This document shows positions 31,801-39,558 of a stretch of 64,000 nucleotides of DNA, piece after piece (the stretch's first letter is position 1; every line of letters starts with the position of its first letter). Below the pieces are notes generated by a model. That model made no database searches and was not told the origin of the DNA. It worked only from the letters and a program-made list of their open reading frames with translations. The stretch spans positions 1,073,501 to 1,137,500 of the forward strand of contig SMSO01000005.1 of assembly GCA_004764695.1 (NCBI GenBank). Reading direction: 5' to 3'. The translations under genes and the position numbers were made by a program. This DNA is from Schizochytrium sp. TIO01. Its lineage: Eukaryota; Sar; Bigyra; Thraustochytrida; Thraustochytriidae.

Positions 31801-34374
31801 GCATCTTTGAAGTCTCAGATTGCCAGTTTGACCGCTGAGCTTGAGGATGCAAAGTCACTAAACGAAGGTAGAGAGGCTCTAGAGACAGAGCTCTTTGCAA
31901 CCAAGGCAAAACTTGAAGCCGTTGAGAACGTAGACAGTGATGCCTTTGCAAGCGAGATTGCATCGCTCGAAACTCAATTAGAGGCCGCTGCTGCAGACAA
32001 AGTGCGCGAGACAGAAGCTCTGCACAAGCAGATTGCAGTTTTGGAAACTACCCTCAAGGCCAAGGAAGATATTGATGCCGTTGCACTTGAAAATCAGCTT
32101 TCTTCTCTTCATGAGCAAGCTGATCTTGCAACTAGTGCAAAGGCCCAAGTGGAGTCCTTGCAAGCTGAAGTTCTATTCCTTAAGGGGGAGCTTGAGTCAA
32201 AGGAGGGTGTAGAGAACCTCGAGGTAGAAATTGAAGCATTGAGAGAGCAGCTGAAGGCTAAGGAAGATGTGGATGTAGAGGCCTACGAAGCTCGACTTGC
32301 ATCTCTCAAGTCTCAGCTTGAGGTTGCAAATGAAGCTGCCGCAGAAGCCTCTGCTGCTCACACTGATGCTGTTTTTGCAAAGGAGCAGCTCGAAGTAAGA
32401 ATTGAAGCTGAGGTCGATGCCGCACGTGAGGCTAAACAAGAGGGTTCTGCGCTGAAGGCTGAGATTGACTACCTTCAGGAGCAGCTTGCGGCTAAGCCGG
32501 AAGTCGATGTTGATGCAATGCGCGCCGAAATTGTTACCCTTAAGACGCAACTCGAGGCCAAGGAGGATGTTGATGTCAGTATTTACGAAGCACGAATCTC
32601 AGACCTTGAGAAGCAAGTTGAAGCGGCTTCTGAGCACCAATCTGCCAATGATGAGCTCAGGGAGGAATTGCTCAACCTTCACTCTCAGCTGGGAGATTCT
32701 GCTGCTCAAAAGAGTCAGCTCGAGGCTGCTCAAGCAAAGGTTGAATCACTTGCTTCCGAACTTGCGGCTGCTCGTGAAGCTGGTAACCACGTTAATGCAC
32801 TTCAGTCTGAGGTTGCGTCCTTGCAGACAAAGCTTGAGCGCATTGAACTTGAGGTCTCTGTCAAAGAAAGTGCTATGATTCAAGAACACGACTCAATTGT
32901 TTCCAGGTTGCAAACTCAGCTTTCTGAGTCTAATCAGAATGCTCGCCTGGTAGACGACACTCTCCGTAGACAAGTTTCTGAGCTTGAAGAACAACTTGAA
33001 GCCGCTGCAGCTTCATCTGGTCAGCGCGTGCAAGAACTACAGCAGGAGGTGTGCGGTCTCAGATCTCAGCTTGAGTCGATGACTATGCAAAATAGTCGTG
33101 CTGATAGTCTTGAAGAAGCACTTCTTGAGAGGCAAGAAGCAATAAGTGAATTAGAAGAGGCTCTCCAGAATAGCACTGCAAAGGCTGAGCAGTATGCCAA
33201 GGAGATCGAGACTCTTGAGAACAAACTTGTGTCTCAGGGAGAGTCGATGCAGGGCATGCAACGTAAGGTTTCTGAGATGCGGGAGCTTGAAAATGAACTT
33301 GCTGCCGCTAAGGCAAACGCTGGATCGAGCGAACAGTTAACTTTGGCTGTGCAGAGGATCAAACAACTTGAGGCCGAGGCCGAATCTGACAAGGTTCGCA
33401 TTGCTAAACTCGAGAAGGTCAAATTGACCAAGGAAATTGCAGATCGTTACAAAAAAGCAAAGGATGATGCCAAATCGTACAAGGAGAAGGCCAAGCAGAA
33501 GGCTCAGGAGCTCGAAAGTTATGTCGAGAAGAACTCGGAACTTCAAGAGAGGAACGAGGACCTTACAATGAAATTGAACGAAGCTTCTGCCAGGACCCGC
33601 GAGCAAATGCGCACTGTGAGTGCTGCTGCCCGCAAGGCTGCTTCACGCTTTGGTATTCACGAGGATCTCAATCCTCTCGAGCTCTTTGAGATGATTTCGA
33701 AGAAGCTGAAGAGAACTATCAGCGAGAAGGACGAGTTGGAATCTCGTGTTTACAGTCTTGAGCGTGCGGAGTCCAACTCAGATGCACTTGACCGTCTCGA
33801 GGAGGTGCAAGCCAAGTATACTGCTGCTGAGAAGGGACGTAGGGCCTTGCAAGCCAAGCTCAACGAGATGTCGGAGGTTGCAGCAAAGGCCGATGCTACA
33901 TCCAGCCGTCGGGAAGATGCTCTTCGTGAGGCAAATGCGGCACTTGAAGCTCGCATCGCTACTTTGGAGGCGTCTCGCTCTACAAGTGATGAAAGCGATC
34001 GCAACAAGGAAACCCTTCTGTCTGAAATTGAGGAGCTGAAGTCCAATACCCGCTTCTTAGAGAAGGAAAACTTGAACCTTATGGTCGAAATGCGTAAGCT
34101 TCGTGAGCGCGCCTCTGGAGCCGATGGTATGCCACCTTCTAGCGTTACCAAGTCAATTCCAAAGCGTGGTATGCCCCTTGCAGGTATTGAAGCAAACACT
34201 TTGCCGGCCGGTCCTTTCAGTCCCGTGGCTCCTGGCCCGTCCACTCGTAAGCCCCGGACCAAATCATTTTCTTCCGAGTTTAGCACTCGTACTCCCGCAT
34301 CAATTGCCCGACCCAACGCACGCAACGAAAACCAACCCTTGAACGACAACACTGCTGAATGCGCGCAGCAATAA
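25816..34374 (+). CDS. CENP-E-like kinesin-7 motor with giant coiled-coil stalk
   Basis: N-terminal motor kinesin, 2852 aa from ATG 25816 (preceded by GAACC), intronless. The motor spans about residues 12-370: ISVSVRVRPL, P-loop GQTASGKT at 93-100, switch I NMNLKSSRSH near 200, switch II LVDLAGSE near 261, then neck-like NFASRAKQIRTRAVVNE. This RAK-neck arrangement and the very long stalk fit kinesin-7/CENP-E, which carries chromosomes to the plus ends of spindle microtubules at kinetochores. About 2000 residues of near-continuous coiled coil follow, including a tandem repeat (see 30340-31600), then a basic Ser/Pro-rich tail. The last four residues are CAQQ, a possible CAAX farnesylation box like the one known in animal CENP-E. 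The kinesin identity is certain; the CENP-E orthology is likely but rests on architecture. Confidence 0.93.
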   Translation: MSCEDGEGIEESISVSVRVRPLNSKEIKQDCQNIWKVVDDNSIFSTNEGQNSMHTFDNVFDSNTSTRQVYDKVANGLVSSVLQGMNGTVFAYGQTASGKTYTMQGEPNSPGILELAATQVFEEIARRPHYQFLMHVSYIEIFNEQVKDLLTDTDTNLRIREDRDRGFFVDNLEMKSIVSVKELLQAKEEGERRRHVGETNMNLKSSRSHTIFTLKIEMRDTRAMQSENEENEDSMNEAIVDRRASSESDYRFGILVGKLNLVDLAGSENARATGAEGGRLKEGGNINRSLLSLSRVISVLANARSKAGGFINWRDSKLTQILQPSLAGNCRTAIVCCITPASRYAEESRSTLNFASRAKQIRTRAVVNEVLDGEGEMRKLRRTIQELRDALASQQAANAEQDTLQNKIRSLKRLLILGGGVAAGTADSDDEEEAAALAAAAGDDVEAAVCQKMLKKTRRKRKQRETWCPGDFGPKITASMNKDTKLMPSPAGKHRRSLDPKFMEEETTEDLAETAEIAVGPEHPFLNDEHKAVQTQMTSEELDKATNLLREEIEVLRNEKAEREAECAELKDALEETEAQLERESEQYKASKEQIRGLLEERSLQSHDLSEEMSELKESLVLKDRKIESLERDIKQMKEDEAALLESIKEDQKVVHQKLLDQAKETEAREAEARALEITLQEQRAEIKALQAQIQDMESTSQEESSALESTSKMSEERLKEAIAEQESLRAKLTHMEDVLVQSEMDKEESIAALETAKTESEQIRAKLGSVKCALFECAGWADQSEVDIQSMDEAALVNAVRETLEKQIEELKSETISLKESRAELEEKLKSSISQHEGLQSQLASSNARADALEAEFKELVSAHAARASQTEETAELNINNAETPQSPSVTSDLGEGSDGESVQDKTVAQTQTQLDLSKQTLDALEIQLTESKKEYANLRENTDKELEEAYEQIEQHEEFAARLRSEKNALEGQIEALRSELNTAHATADDLRQQMKEASITIAEADASHLSVGEAQKRFGQLQVKFDLTSQELEQANAKLAETEASLTQLRNRAERDADEAATSLEKLEVELVQARKTEEKLRVELSDATSLSNRASHEKDAAVKALEEKLAAEREYFEEKIEETLTLSSKAGSADSAEVEAMRTSLQAYEKKVEQLKEIITEEREAAENHRERSAELQETVEKLEAHVESISSADQEELVASLKQQISEANIKSAEAKAEAEEARNRLEKQRENIKMLEEECSLQSQMARELEEAAKIAEESLATSKASCIELETTNEELTKQLTELHLASKEKDSVISELEEAAVAHADSDALEKELQILKKQLAHAHRSYPEDVQAEIAILTAQLEESKDTSALEDEIADLRSQLKAEHMTVDVSAFEAEIATLKRDLESRERAMIDQGALESEISTLRAEIELKPAVDTAVFESEIGALKAKLESVAEKEAALETMEEELLSLKEKLASACEQNEADSVRLSSEIDSLKAEVEANEMEIESLNEIIASLRADLGAKPEVNIEAMESEIAFLKEQLKAKPDVDVEAMESKIEELEAELEGAVELKVEADALKAEIDHLQEKLDSKPEVDVEAMESEIASLKEQLEAKPEVDVEAMESEIASLKEQLEAKPEVDVEAMQSKIKELEAEVEAAEELKVEIDALKAEIDHLEKQLEAKPEVDVEAMESEIASLKEQLETAAEIKTESDALKAEIDHLQEQLEAKPEVDVEAMESEIASLKEQLEAKPEVDVEAMESEIVSLKEQLETAAEIKTESDALKAEIDHLQEQLEAKPEVDVEAMEREIASLKEQLEAKPEVDVEAMESEIVSLKEQLETAAEIKTESDALKAEIDHLQEQLEAKPEVDVEAMESEIASLKEQLEAKPEVDVEAMESEIASLKEQLETAAEVKTESDALKAEIDHLQEQLEAKSEIDVSALEDEIASLRTKLAAAEELAGEVFTLETEVQVLTERLEGKDEVDVGALESKINSLEAEIDAMKESEVEAASLKSQIASLTAELEDAKSLNEGREALETELFATKAKLEAVENVDSDAFASEIASLETQLEAAAADKVRETEALHKQIAVLETTLKAKEDIDAVALENQLSSLHEQADLATSAKAQVESLQAEVLFLKGELESKEGVENLEVEIEALREQLKAKEDVDVEAYEARLASLKSQLEVANEAAAEASAAHTDAVFAKEQLEVRIEAEVDAAREAKQEGSALKAEIDYLQEQLAAKPEVDVDAMRAEIVTLKTQLEAKEDVDVSIYEARISDLEKQVEAASEHQSANDELREELLNLHSQLGDSAAQKSQLEAAQAKVESLASELAAAREAGNHVNALQSEVASLQTKLERIELEVSVKESAMIQEHDSIVSRLQTQLSESNQNARLVDDTLRRQVSELEEQLEAAAASSGQRVQELQQEVCGLRSQLESMTMQNSRADSLEEALLERQEAISELEEALQNSTAKAEQYAKEIETLENKLVSQGESMQGMQRKVSEMRELENELAAAKANAGSSEQLTLAVQRIKQLEAEAESDKVRIAKLEKVKLTKEIADRYKKAKDDAKSYKEKAKQKAQELESYVEKNSELQERNEDLTMKLNEASARTREQMRTVSAAARKAASRFGIHEDLNPLELFEMISKKLKRTISEKDELESRVYSLERAESNSDALDRLEEVQAKYTAAEKGRRALQAKLNEMSEVAAKADATSSRREDALREANAALEARIATLEASRSTSDESDRNKETLLSEIEELKSNTRFLEKENLNLMVEMRKLRERASGADGMPPSSVTKSIPKRGMPLAGIEANTLPAGPFSPVAPGPSTRKPRTKSFSSEFSTRTPASIARPNARNENQPLNDNTAECAQQ
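30340..31600 (+). repeat. In-frame coiled-coil tandem repeat with 204-bp higher-order unit
   Basis: The basic unit is 22 residues (EAKPEVDVEAMESEIASLKE plus QL). Two of these plus a 24-residue spacer unit (TAAEIKTESDALKAEIDHLQ) form a 68-residue, 204-bp higher-order unit, seen in three nearly identical copies from about 30900 to 31560, with more diverged units upstream. Confidence 0.9.
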
Positions 34375-34974
34375 TTATTCGGAAATACAGTTTTTGTACT
34401 AAAAAATTAAACACCATAACTGAGGAATATATCGATTTATATAATTTCCTATGACATTGAACATTCATTTAGCTCAAATATAGGAAATCCCATTTGAGGA
34501 GAGCCATCGCCATTGCCTTGTTTTACACGCATGGAGATCAAACTAATTTTACATACAAACCTGCTGGAGTCCTTCTTCTCATCATCTTGTCATGTCCCGC
34601 CGTTTATTTTGTTGGGTTGATTTCCTTGTTGTAATTAAAATAAGGAAACGAGATCTTGCGATGCTCCGATGAGAGAGGGCCATAACGTTCAGACTGATGC
34701 GAATTTAAGGGATGCTAATTCGATCTGTCGAATGGAAAAGGTCTTTCATAATGCCTCGTTTTCTTATGTTAGAGTTATTTTGTAGTAATATTCTGATGGG
34801 TTCAAAATATATGAAGGTCCTAGAGTAAACTTCAAATCTTAAATACATTTCCCAAAATACGCTGGTGCCTAACGGGAGATACGAAAATTGTTGGAGAAAA
34901 TCACACGAAAGTTATCATACCCTCACGCAACAAGAAACAAAGTCAATTCTTGCTTGCCTGCGCACCTCAAGAGC
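34375..34974. other. 600-bp intergenic spacer between kinesin and TAN1
   Basis: AT-rich sequence between tandem genes. It must hold the kinesin 3' end signals and the TAN1 promoter, but I see no distinct motif. Confidence 0.5.
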
Positions 34975-36134
34975 ATGAGCGACGCTGACGGAGGCGCTTC
35001 CAAGCGCAAGCGACAGCGCTATAAGGCCGAGGCTGTTCGGAATCGCAAGAAGCGCGCTGCTGATGATAGTTCTACTACGAAGTCTGGAGCAGAAGATGGT
35101 CTGGGGGCCTCGAGCGCCGACATTGGTGGTGCCGGCGCCCCAAAGAAAGGCGAGAGGAAGAGCTCCAAGAATGGACGTCTTAAAGCAGCTTCTTTGACGG
35201 ATGTAAAAGGTGGCCCTGCATTTTTCTTCATGTGCAATGCAGGCAGCGAAAAACGTACAGCTGGGCAAATGCGAGATTGGATTGAAGAGATCGTGGAGGA
35301 AATGGGAGTTTCTGATGACGAAGAAGAAGATGTGAAACAAGGTCATGATGGCGACGGCAATACGGAACAAGCGACTGAAAAAAATCAGGCGGAGAAACAG
35401 TCCAAAAAAAATCCAGTTTTGGATGTGCAGCAGGCTTTGATGGCAGAGATTGAGTCGTTTAAGACAAAGGTGCCACCCCTGCAGTTTGTAAATGTGGTAC
35501 GTTATATAAATTTTGTGTGGTAATCATTAGGCTGAAGGCTTGTGTTTTAGTTTCGGATATGACTAACATATTCGACATCACTTTCTTTGAAACGTTGGTA
35601 TGACAAATTGTTTGATTTATTTTGGGGCTCAAATAGCCAACAAAAGCAAGAGCACTTGCGATATTGAAGTTGAATAAGCGAAAGGTTGACCCTGTAGATG
35701 TTGTGAAGCGAATTTTGAATCAATGCACAGGGACCAGCTCGAATCGTGTGCCATCATGTGTACGTGCAGTTCCTGCACAAATGTGCTGTCACTCTCGTGA
35801 GCAGGATATCAAAGCTGCTTGTGAACCCCTCCTGAAGCGCTATTTTGCTGCGCAGTTGGAGCAGGAAATGCAAACTTTTGCAATCCAATTACGTCGTCGA
35901 TTCTGTGAGCACTTGGACCGCGACGAAACAATTAAATTAGTTGCTGATTCTGTTGCAGCACTTGCGCCAAAGAATGCTGAAGGAAAGCCTCTGGTGAAGG
36001 TGGACCTTAAAAAACCCTCGTTCTCTGTGGTTATCGAAACCTGCGCAGGTCTTGCAGGCATTTCAATTATGGATAATGTCGAAGATCAATGGTACAAGCT
36101 CAATCTAGAGGTAGCAGCTGAAACTGCGAATTGA
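34975..36134 (+). CDS. TAN1: Tan1/THUMPD1-like THUMP-domain protein, one intron
   Basis: Adaptor expected to bind tRNA and present it to the Kre33/NAT10 acetyltransferase for N4-acetylcytidine at position 12 of tRNA-Leu and tRNA-Ser (known for yeast Tan1 and human THUMPD1). Exons are 34975-35496 and 35637-36134; the 140-bp intron begins GTACGT and ends ATAG, phase 0. The product is 339 aa, close to THUMPD1 length. The N-terminus is Lys/Arg-rich and low complexity. FFFMCNAGSEKRTAGQMRDW matches the start of the family core. The THUMP part (exon 2) shows RAVPAQMCCHS, then FAIQLRRRFCEHLDRDETIK, then VDLKKPSFSVVIET and ISIMDN, ending with WYKLNL, all in the family order. An acidic stretch separates the two parts. 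Its 3' end faces the PHD gene 290 bp away. Confidence 0.9.
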
Positions 36135-36424
36135 GCGGCTGTGAGGGCTTCAAATAATAAATTAGAAGGAAGATAACTAGATCAGGTAGGAAAGCCTTCT
36201 TTATTCACTACGGTAATGATTGTTGTTTTCCAAAAATATTTCCCTCAACGCACAGTATATTGCGCGCTTTGAAGGATCATTAGAAGTCCTAATGTTTTAC
36301 AAGTAGCATTGCTAGTTTGCACGGATGACCTTAATAGTACAGTTCTGCAGCTGCATTTAGCAATAATTGAAACAATTAAAGATAACCTGATAGTTTACAA
36401 AGAGAAACATCTCTGTGTTCCTGC

Positions 36425-38941
36425 CTAAGATTGATGAACAGCACTGTCCTCAATGCTTGGACTTGGGCTCTCATGTGCCTTTGGCATTGGGTGAGCCTTG
36501 ATCAATTCATACGAGTCTTCTGATGTTCGGCGTATTGTCATGATGAGTTGATTGTCATCACTCGAAATTGGCGGTTGACGCTTCCGTTTGGATTCAGATC
36601 GAGCCTTCATTTCAGATATTTCGTTTATTTTGTTTTCTTGATCTTGACGATTCAAGTCGATTTTGGGTGTTGCTTTGGATACATCTTCACCTTCCCGAAC
36701 GAACTTGGGTATTTCATTGTTCCGAGCTCGCAGCTTCATCCTCATAAATTCCTTTTCATCGGATGTTGCATAACCTTCGTTTGAGGCAAGATTGCTAAGA
36801 TCTTGAGGATGTTGGGTGTTAGTATACAACTTGTTTTTGTCGCTGTGTCGAATTGCTAATGATTCCGCATTAAGAAACGCAAGTTTCTCTGTCTTGTGCT
36901 CAAGAAACTCAAGGCGAGCTCTATTCACATCTTGGTGACTAATTCCAGCGAGCTCGGCGATCCGTTTATTTCGATCCAGAAGATTACTTGCGATTTGTCT
37001 TTGGTAAATTGCTGTTAATTCTTTTTGTTGAAGCTCACGCTTGTGGACACAATCATGAGTTTCGCAGTCTCCGCATCGTCCAAAGAGTCTTTTGAACATA
37101 TTGTCCACTTGCTCACTCTCTGGGTGTGGCTCTGATAAATAGGTTTTGTTTTCAGGGGCTTGTACACGAGCACGCAGGTCTGCAAGAGCGACATGTGTGT
37201 CCATAGCAACGATGTTTGCGGTATCCTGGTCGAAAGTGCCAGCTATGGGATTGTGAACCTCGCCCTGATTGTTCACATTTCGAATATATGAGTACTCAAG
37301 ATTAACCTGTGAAGGATGGGGGCCAATCCTAAATCTCATAACACCAACAGGAAATTGGTTTTGATCTACGGCGGAGGATGGTGCCGCATCAACAATTTCG
37401 CTATCTGATGTAGAAACTCTTATAGTGCAGTCACTTATGTGGCGACCGCGAGGTTCGTGCCGAGTTGAGGGATGGGGCGGCCACGATTTCAAATCGGGGT
37501 CACGGGAAAGAATGTCATAGAGTTTTTGAGTCTCTGGAAGCCTGGCGTGAGTTTGAGTAGTTTGCCAAGGCTCATTTGATAGAGTGGTTCTCTTTTCAGC
37601 GTGCGCAGATGGTATTTCGAACGTATTATGAGGCGCAATTAGAGTATCTGAGTTACGCTTGATTGGGCTTTGGTCACTTTCTCTGCTTAAATGAGTCAAT
37701 ATAGCTTGATCTTTCGACGTTGAGAATTTTGAATTCGGCAACATTAGATGCTGAAAAGAGGGGGCGCTTGTGATGTTATCCAAGCGAGCACCTACATCAC
37801 GCCAAAGGTCTGAACATGTGTAAGTGCTGACTGAACGGATTGGATCACGTGCGATGCAATCCTCAAAGTTGCCTGGTTGAGTCAGTCCAGAAGCTGAGGT
37901 GGCCAAGTCTGCCTTTTCACGTGAGGATGTCAAAGTAGGTCGAAAGTTTGGTTCAACGAGCTCATCTTCCGCCAATATGTGTGAATGAGTAGCACACATT
38001 GTGGGTTTATTAGCTGCACTTCTGATGTGCGTAAAGGTTGCACCAGCATGTTGTCCACATCGAACATGATAAGATACATCACACCCACGAATCGAACAAG
38101 TAAGACAGACTCCTGAAATGCGTGTGCAAAAGGAGCATTGCTGTTTAATGCGATATTGCAAACTTGGCGAATTTAAACCGTACAAATGTTGCCCTCGGAG
38201 ATACGTTTCTGGTATCGATAATACACAAGAGAGGTGAGCCCACCGAAGCCCTTGATGGCGTACTTGAATAAGCGCACCATCTTTTCCATTACAAATGGTA
38301 CACACCAATTCATGACGCGGGCGATAGCAATTAATTCCCTCAATGACCATACCATTCTCAGCTTCTTGGGCGGCAGAGCATGGTTCACAAAACCACTCGT
38401 CTGCTGGGATGCTCTTTATTCCATAACACGTTTGGTGCACAGCAACATTGCAGCCCGGGCCTTCACAGAAAACGATGAGGTTTTTCTCTGTCCAAGTTTC
38501 TTGTCCACAAACGTCACACGCCGCGTCTTCGGCATCAACGTTTTGCTCGGTAGTGACATTTTCAAACTTTACAGGTTTGTTCCCAGCGTTCAAGGTGTTG
38601 CTTGTACTTGCTTGGAGTTGTAACGTGGTGGTGTGGATACTTCTCCCATCATCATTAGGATTGGAGGCTTGCGGTTCTGTTGTTGATAATTGTCGTAGAT
38701 TTGTGTCTTGCGAAGCATTCCCGTTTTGGTTCTCGCGTTGTTTCTTATTCTGCCTTTTTGAACATACGGTCGTCGCATCTATTTCGCTTTTAGATTTGGA
38801 CCTTGGGCTCTTTCGTATTGCAGTCAGCCTCATGTCTTCAGCTGCCCTGTGTCCCTCTGCTATTGGTTCGCCACCTTCCGAGCTTTTGGTGGTTGGCAAG
38901 CCCCTCGGTCTCCTGCTTTTTCGCGCAGAAGGATTTGCCAT
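36425..38941 (-). CDS. AF10-like PHD / zinc-knuckle / extended-PHD chromatin reader
   Basis: 838 aa from the first ATG of the frame (38941). Residues about 140-325 form a PZP module: PHD1 with CDVCGQ, VFCEGPGCNVAVHQTCYGI and WFCEPC; a linker knuckle with CTICNGKDGA and WAHLSCVLSIPE; and the extended PHD with CSFC, CLTCSIRGCDVSYHVRCGQH. The GPGC-VAVHQ and CLTCxxxGC signatures are closer to AF10/AF17 (DOT1L partners that read the unmodified histone H3 tail) than to JADE or BRPF. The rest is low complexity except for a C-terminal helical region (about 620-750) with CGDCETHDC just before it and possible coiled coil, perhaps analogous to the AF10 leucine zipper; that comparison is inference. No acetyltransferase or bromodomain is present. 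The gene converges with TAN1 and is codirectional with the MYB gene upstream. Confidence 0.88.
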   Translation of the reverse strand: MANPSARKSRRPRGLPTTKSSEGGEPIAEGHRAAEDMRLTAIRKSPRSKSKSEIDATTVCSKRQNKKQRENQNGNASQDTNLRQLSTTEPQASNPNDDGRSIHTTTLQLQASTSNTLNAGNKPVKFENVTTEQNVDAEDAACDVCGQETWTEKNLIVFCEGPGCNVAVHQTCYGIKSIPADEWFCEPCSAAQEAENGMVIEGINCYRPRHELVCTICNGKDGALIQVRHQGLRWAHLSCVLSIPETYLRGQHLYGLNSPSLQYRIKQQCSFCTRISGVCLTCSIRGCDVSYHVRCGQHAGATFTHIRSAANKPTMCATHSHILAEDELVEPNFRPTLTSSREKADLATSASGLTQPGNFEDCIARDPIRSVSTYTCSDLWRDVGARLDNITSAPSFQHLMLPNSKFSTSKDQAILTHLSRESDQSPIKRNSDTLIAPHNTFEIPSAHAEKRTTLSNEPWQTTQTHARLPETQKLYDILSRDPDLKSWPPHPSTRHEPRGRHISDCTIRVSTSDSEIVDAAPSSAVDQNQFPVGVMRFRIGPHPSQVNLEYSYIRNVNNQGEVHNPIAGTFDQDTANIVAMDTHVALADLRARVQAPENKTYLSEPHPESEQVDNMFKRLFGRCGDCETHDCVHKRELQQKELTAIYQRQIASNLLDRNKRIAELAGISHQDVNRARLEFLEHKTEKLAFLNAESLAIRHSDKNKLYTNTQHPQDLSNLASNEGYATSDEKEFMRMKLRARNNEIPKFVREGEDVSKATPKIDLNRQDQENKINEISEMKARSESKRKRQPPISSDDNQLIMTIRRTSEDSYELIKAHPMPKAHESPSPSIEDSAVHQS

Positions 38942-39558
38942 CTGCTTCGAGAGCGGGTGATACCAGGTAGCCAGCCAGTTGCCTCTTTGGCTCTGCCCCA
39001 ACGTTCGCTGCACTGAGTAGCACGGTGGCAAGCTATGGTTTTCCCTTTTCGGTCTTGCACTCCAGAGCGCAGGATGGAGTTCCACGGTTCAAAATATTTG
39101 GCTTTGTGTGCTGCTGTTATAACTCGCAAGCTTTCGTTTTCTTGAAAGTGTCTACAAAGGTGGTTGTACCTAATACTATTACTATTGGCTACTCAGATAA
39201 GAAGCAATTGCACAGAGGGGGTTGTGATACCAATGCTTTGTTGACGGACCTTTATCAGGACAATGGATATCAGATGGATAGATTGACTCTTGTCGAATGC
39301 AGGTGCCGTTAGGTATGATATGCGTGATGATGCAGCAGAATAAAGGAGTATATAGTTAATTTCCCGGGCAGAATTAAGAGTCCAGGGATTTGTTCGACGA
39401 CACAAGTTTGGGTTCTTCTAGTGTTGGAATGGTCGCGTTTCTTAAGATGTTTCAAGAGTTAAGAAAGGAGAAAAAGAGAGGGAGAGAGAGAGAGTACATG
39501 ACAATATCAAACAGGGTTTTTCATTTACTGGTAGAGGATCAAAATAGGGAGTGGAGCT
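38942..39558. other. Spacer between the MYB and PHD genes
   Basis: 617 bp between two minus-strand genes, so it holds the MYB 3' end and the PHD promoter. A short GAGAGAGAG tract lies at 39479-39493. The PHD frame stays open upstream of its ATG to about 39085 but without another ATG. Confidence 0.5.
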
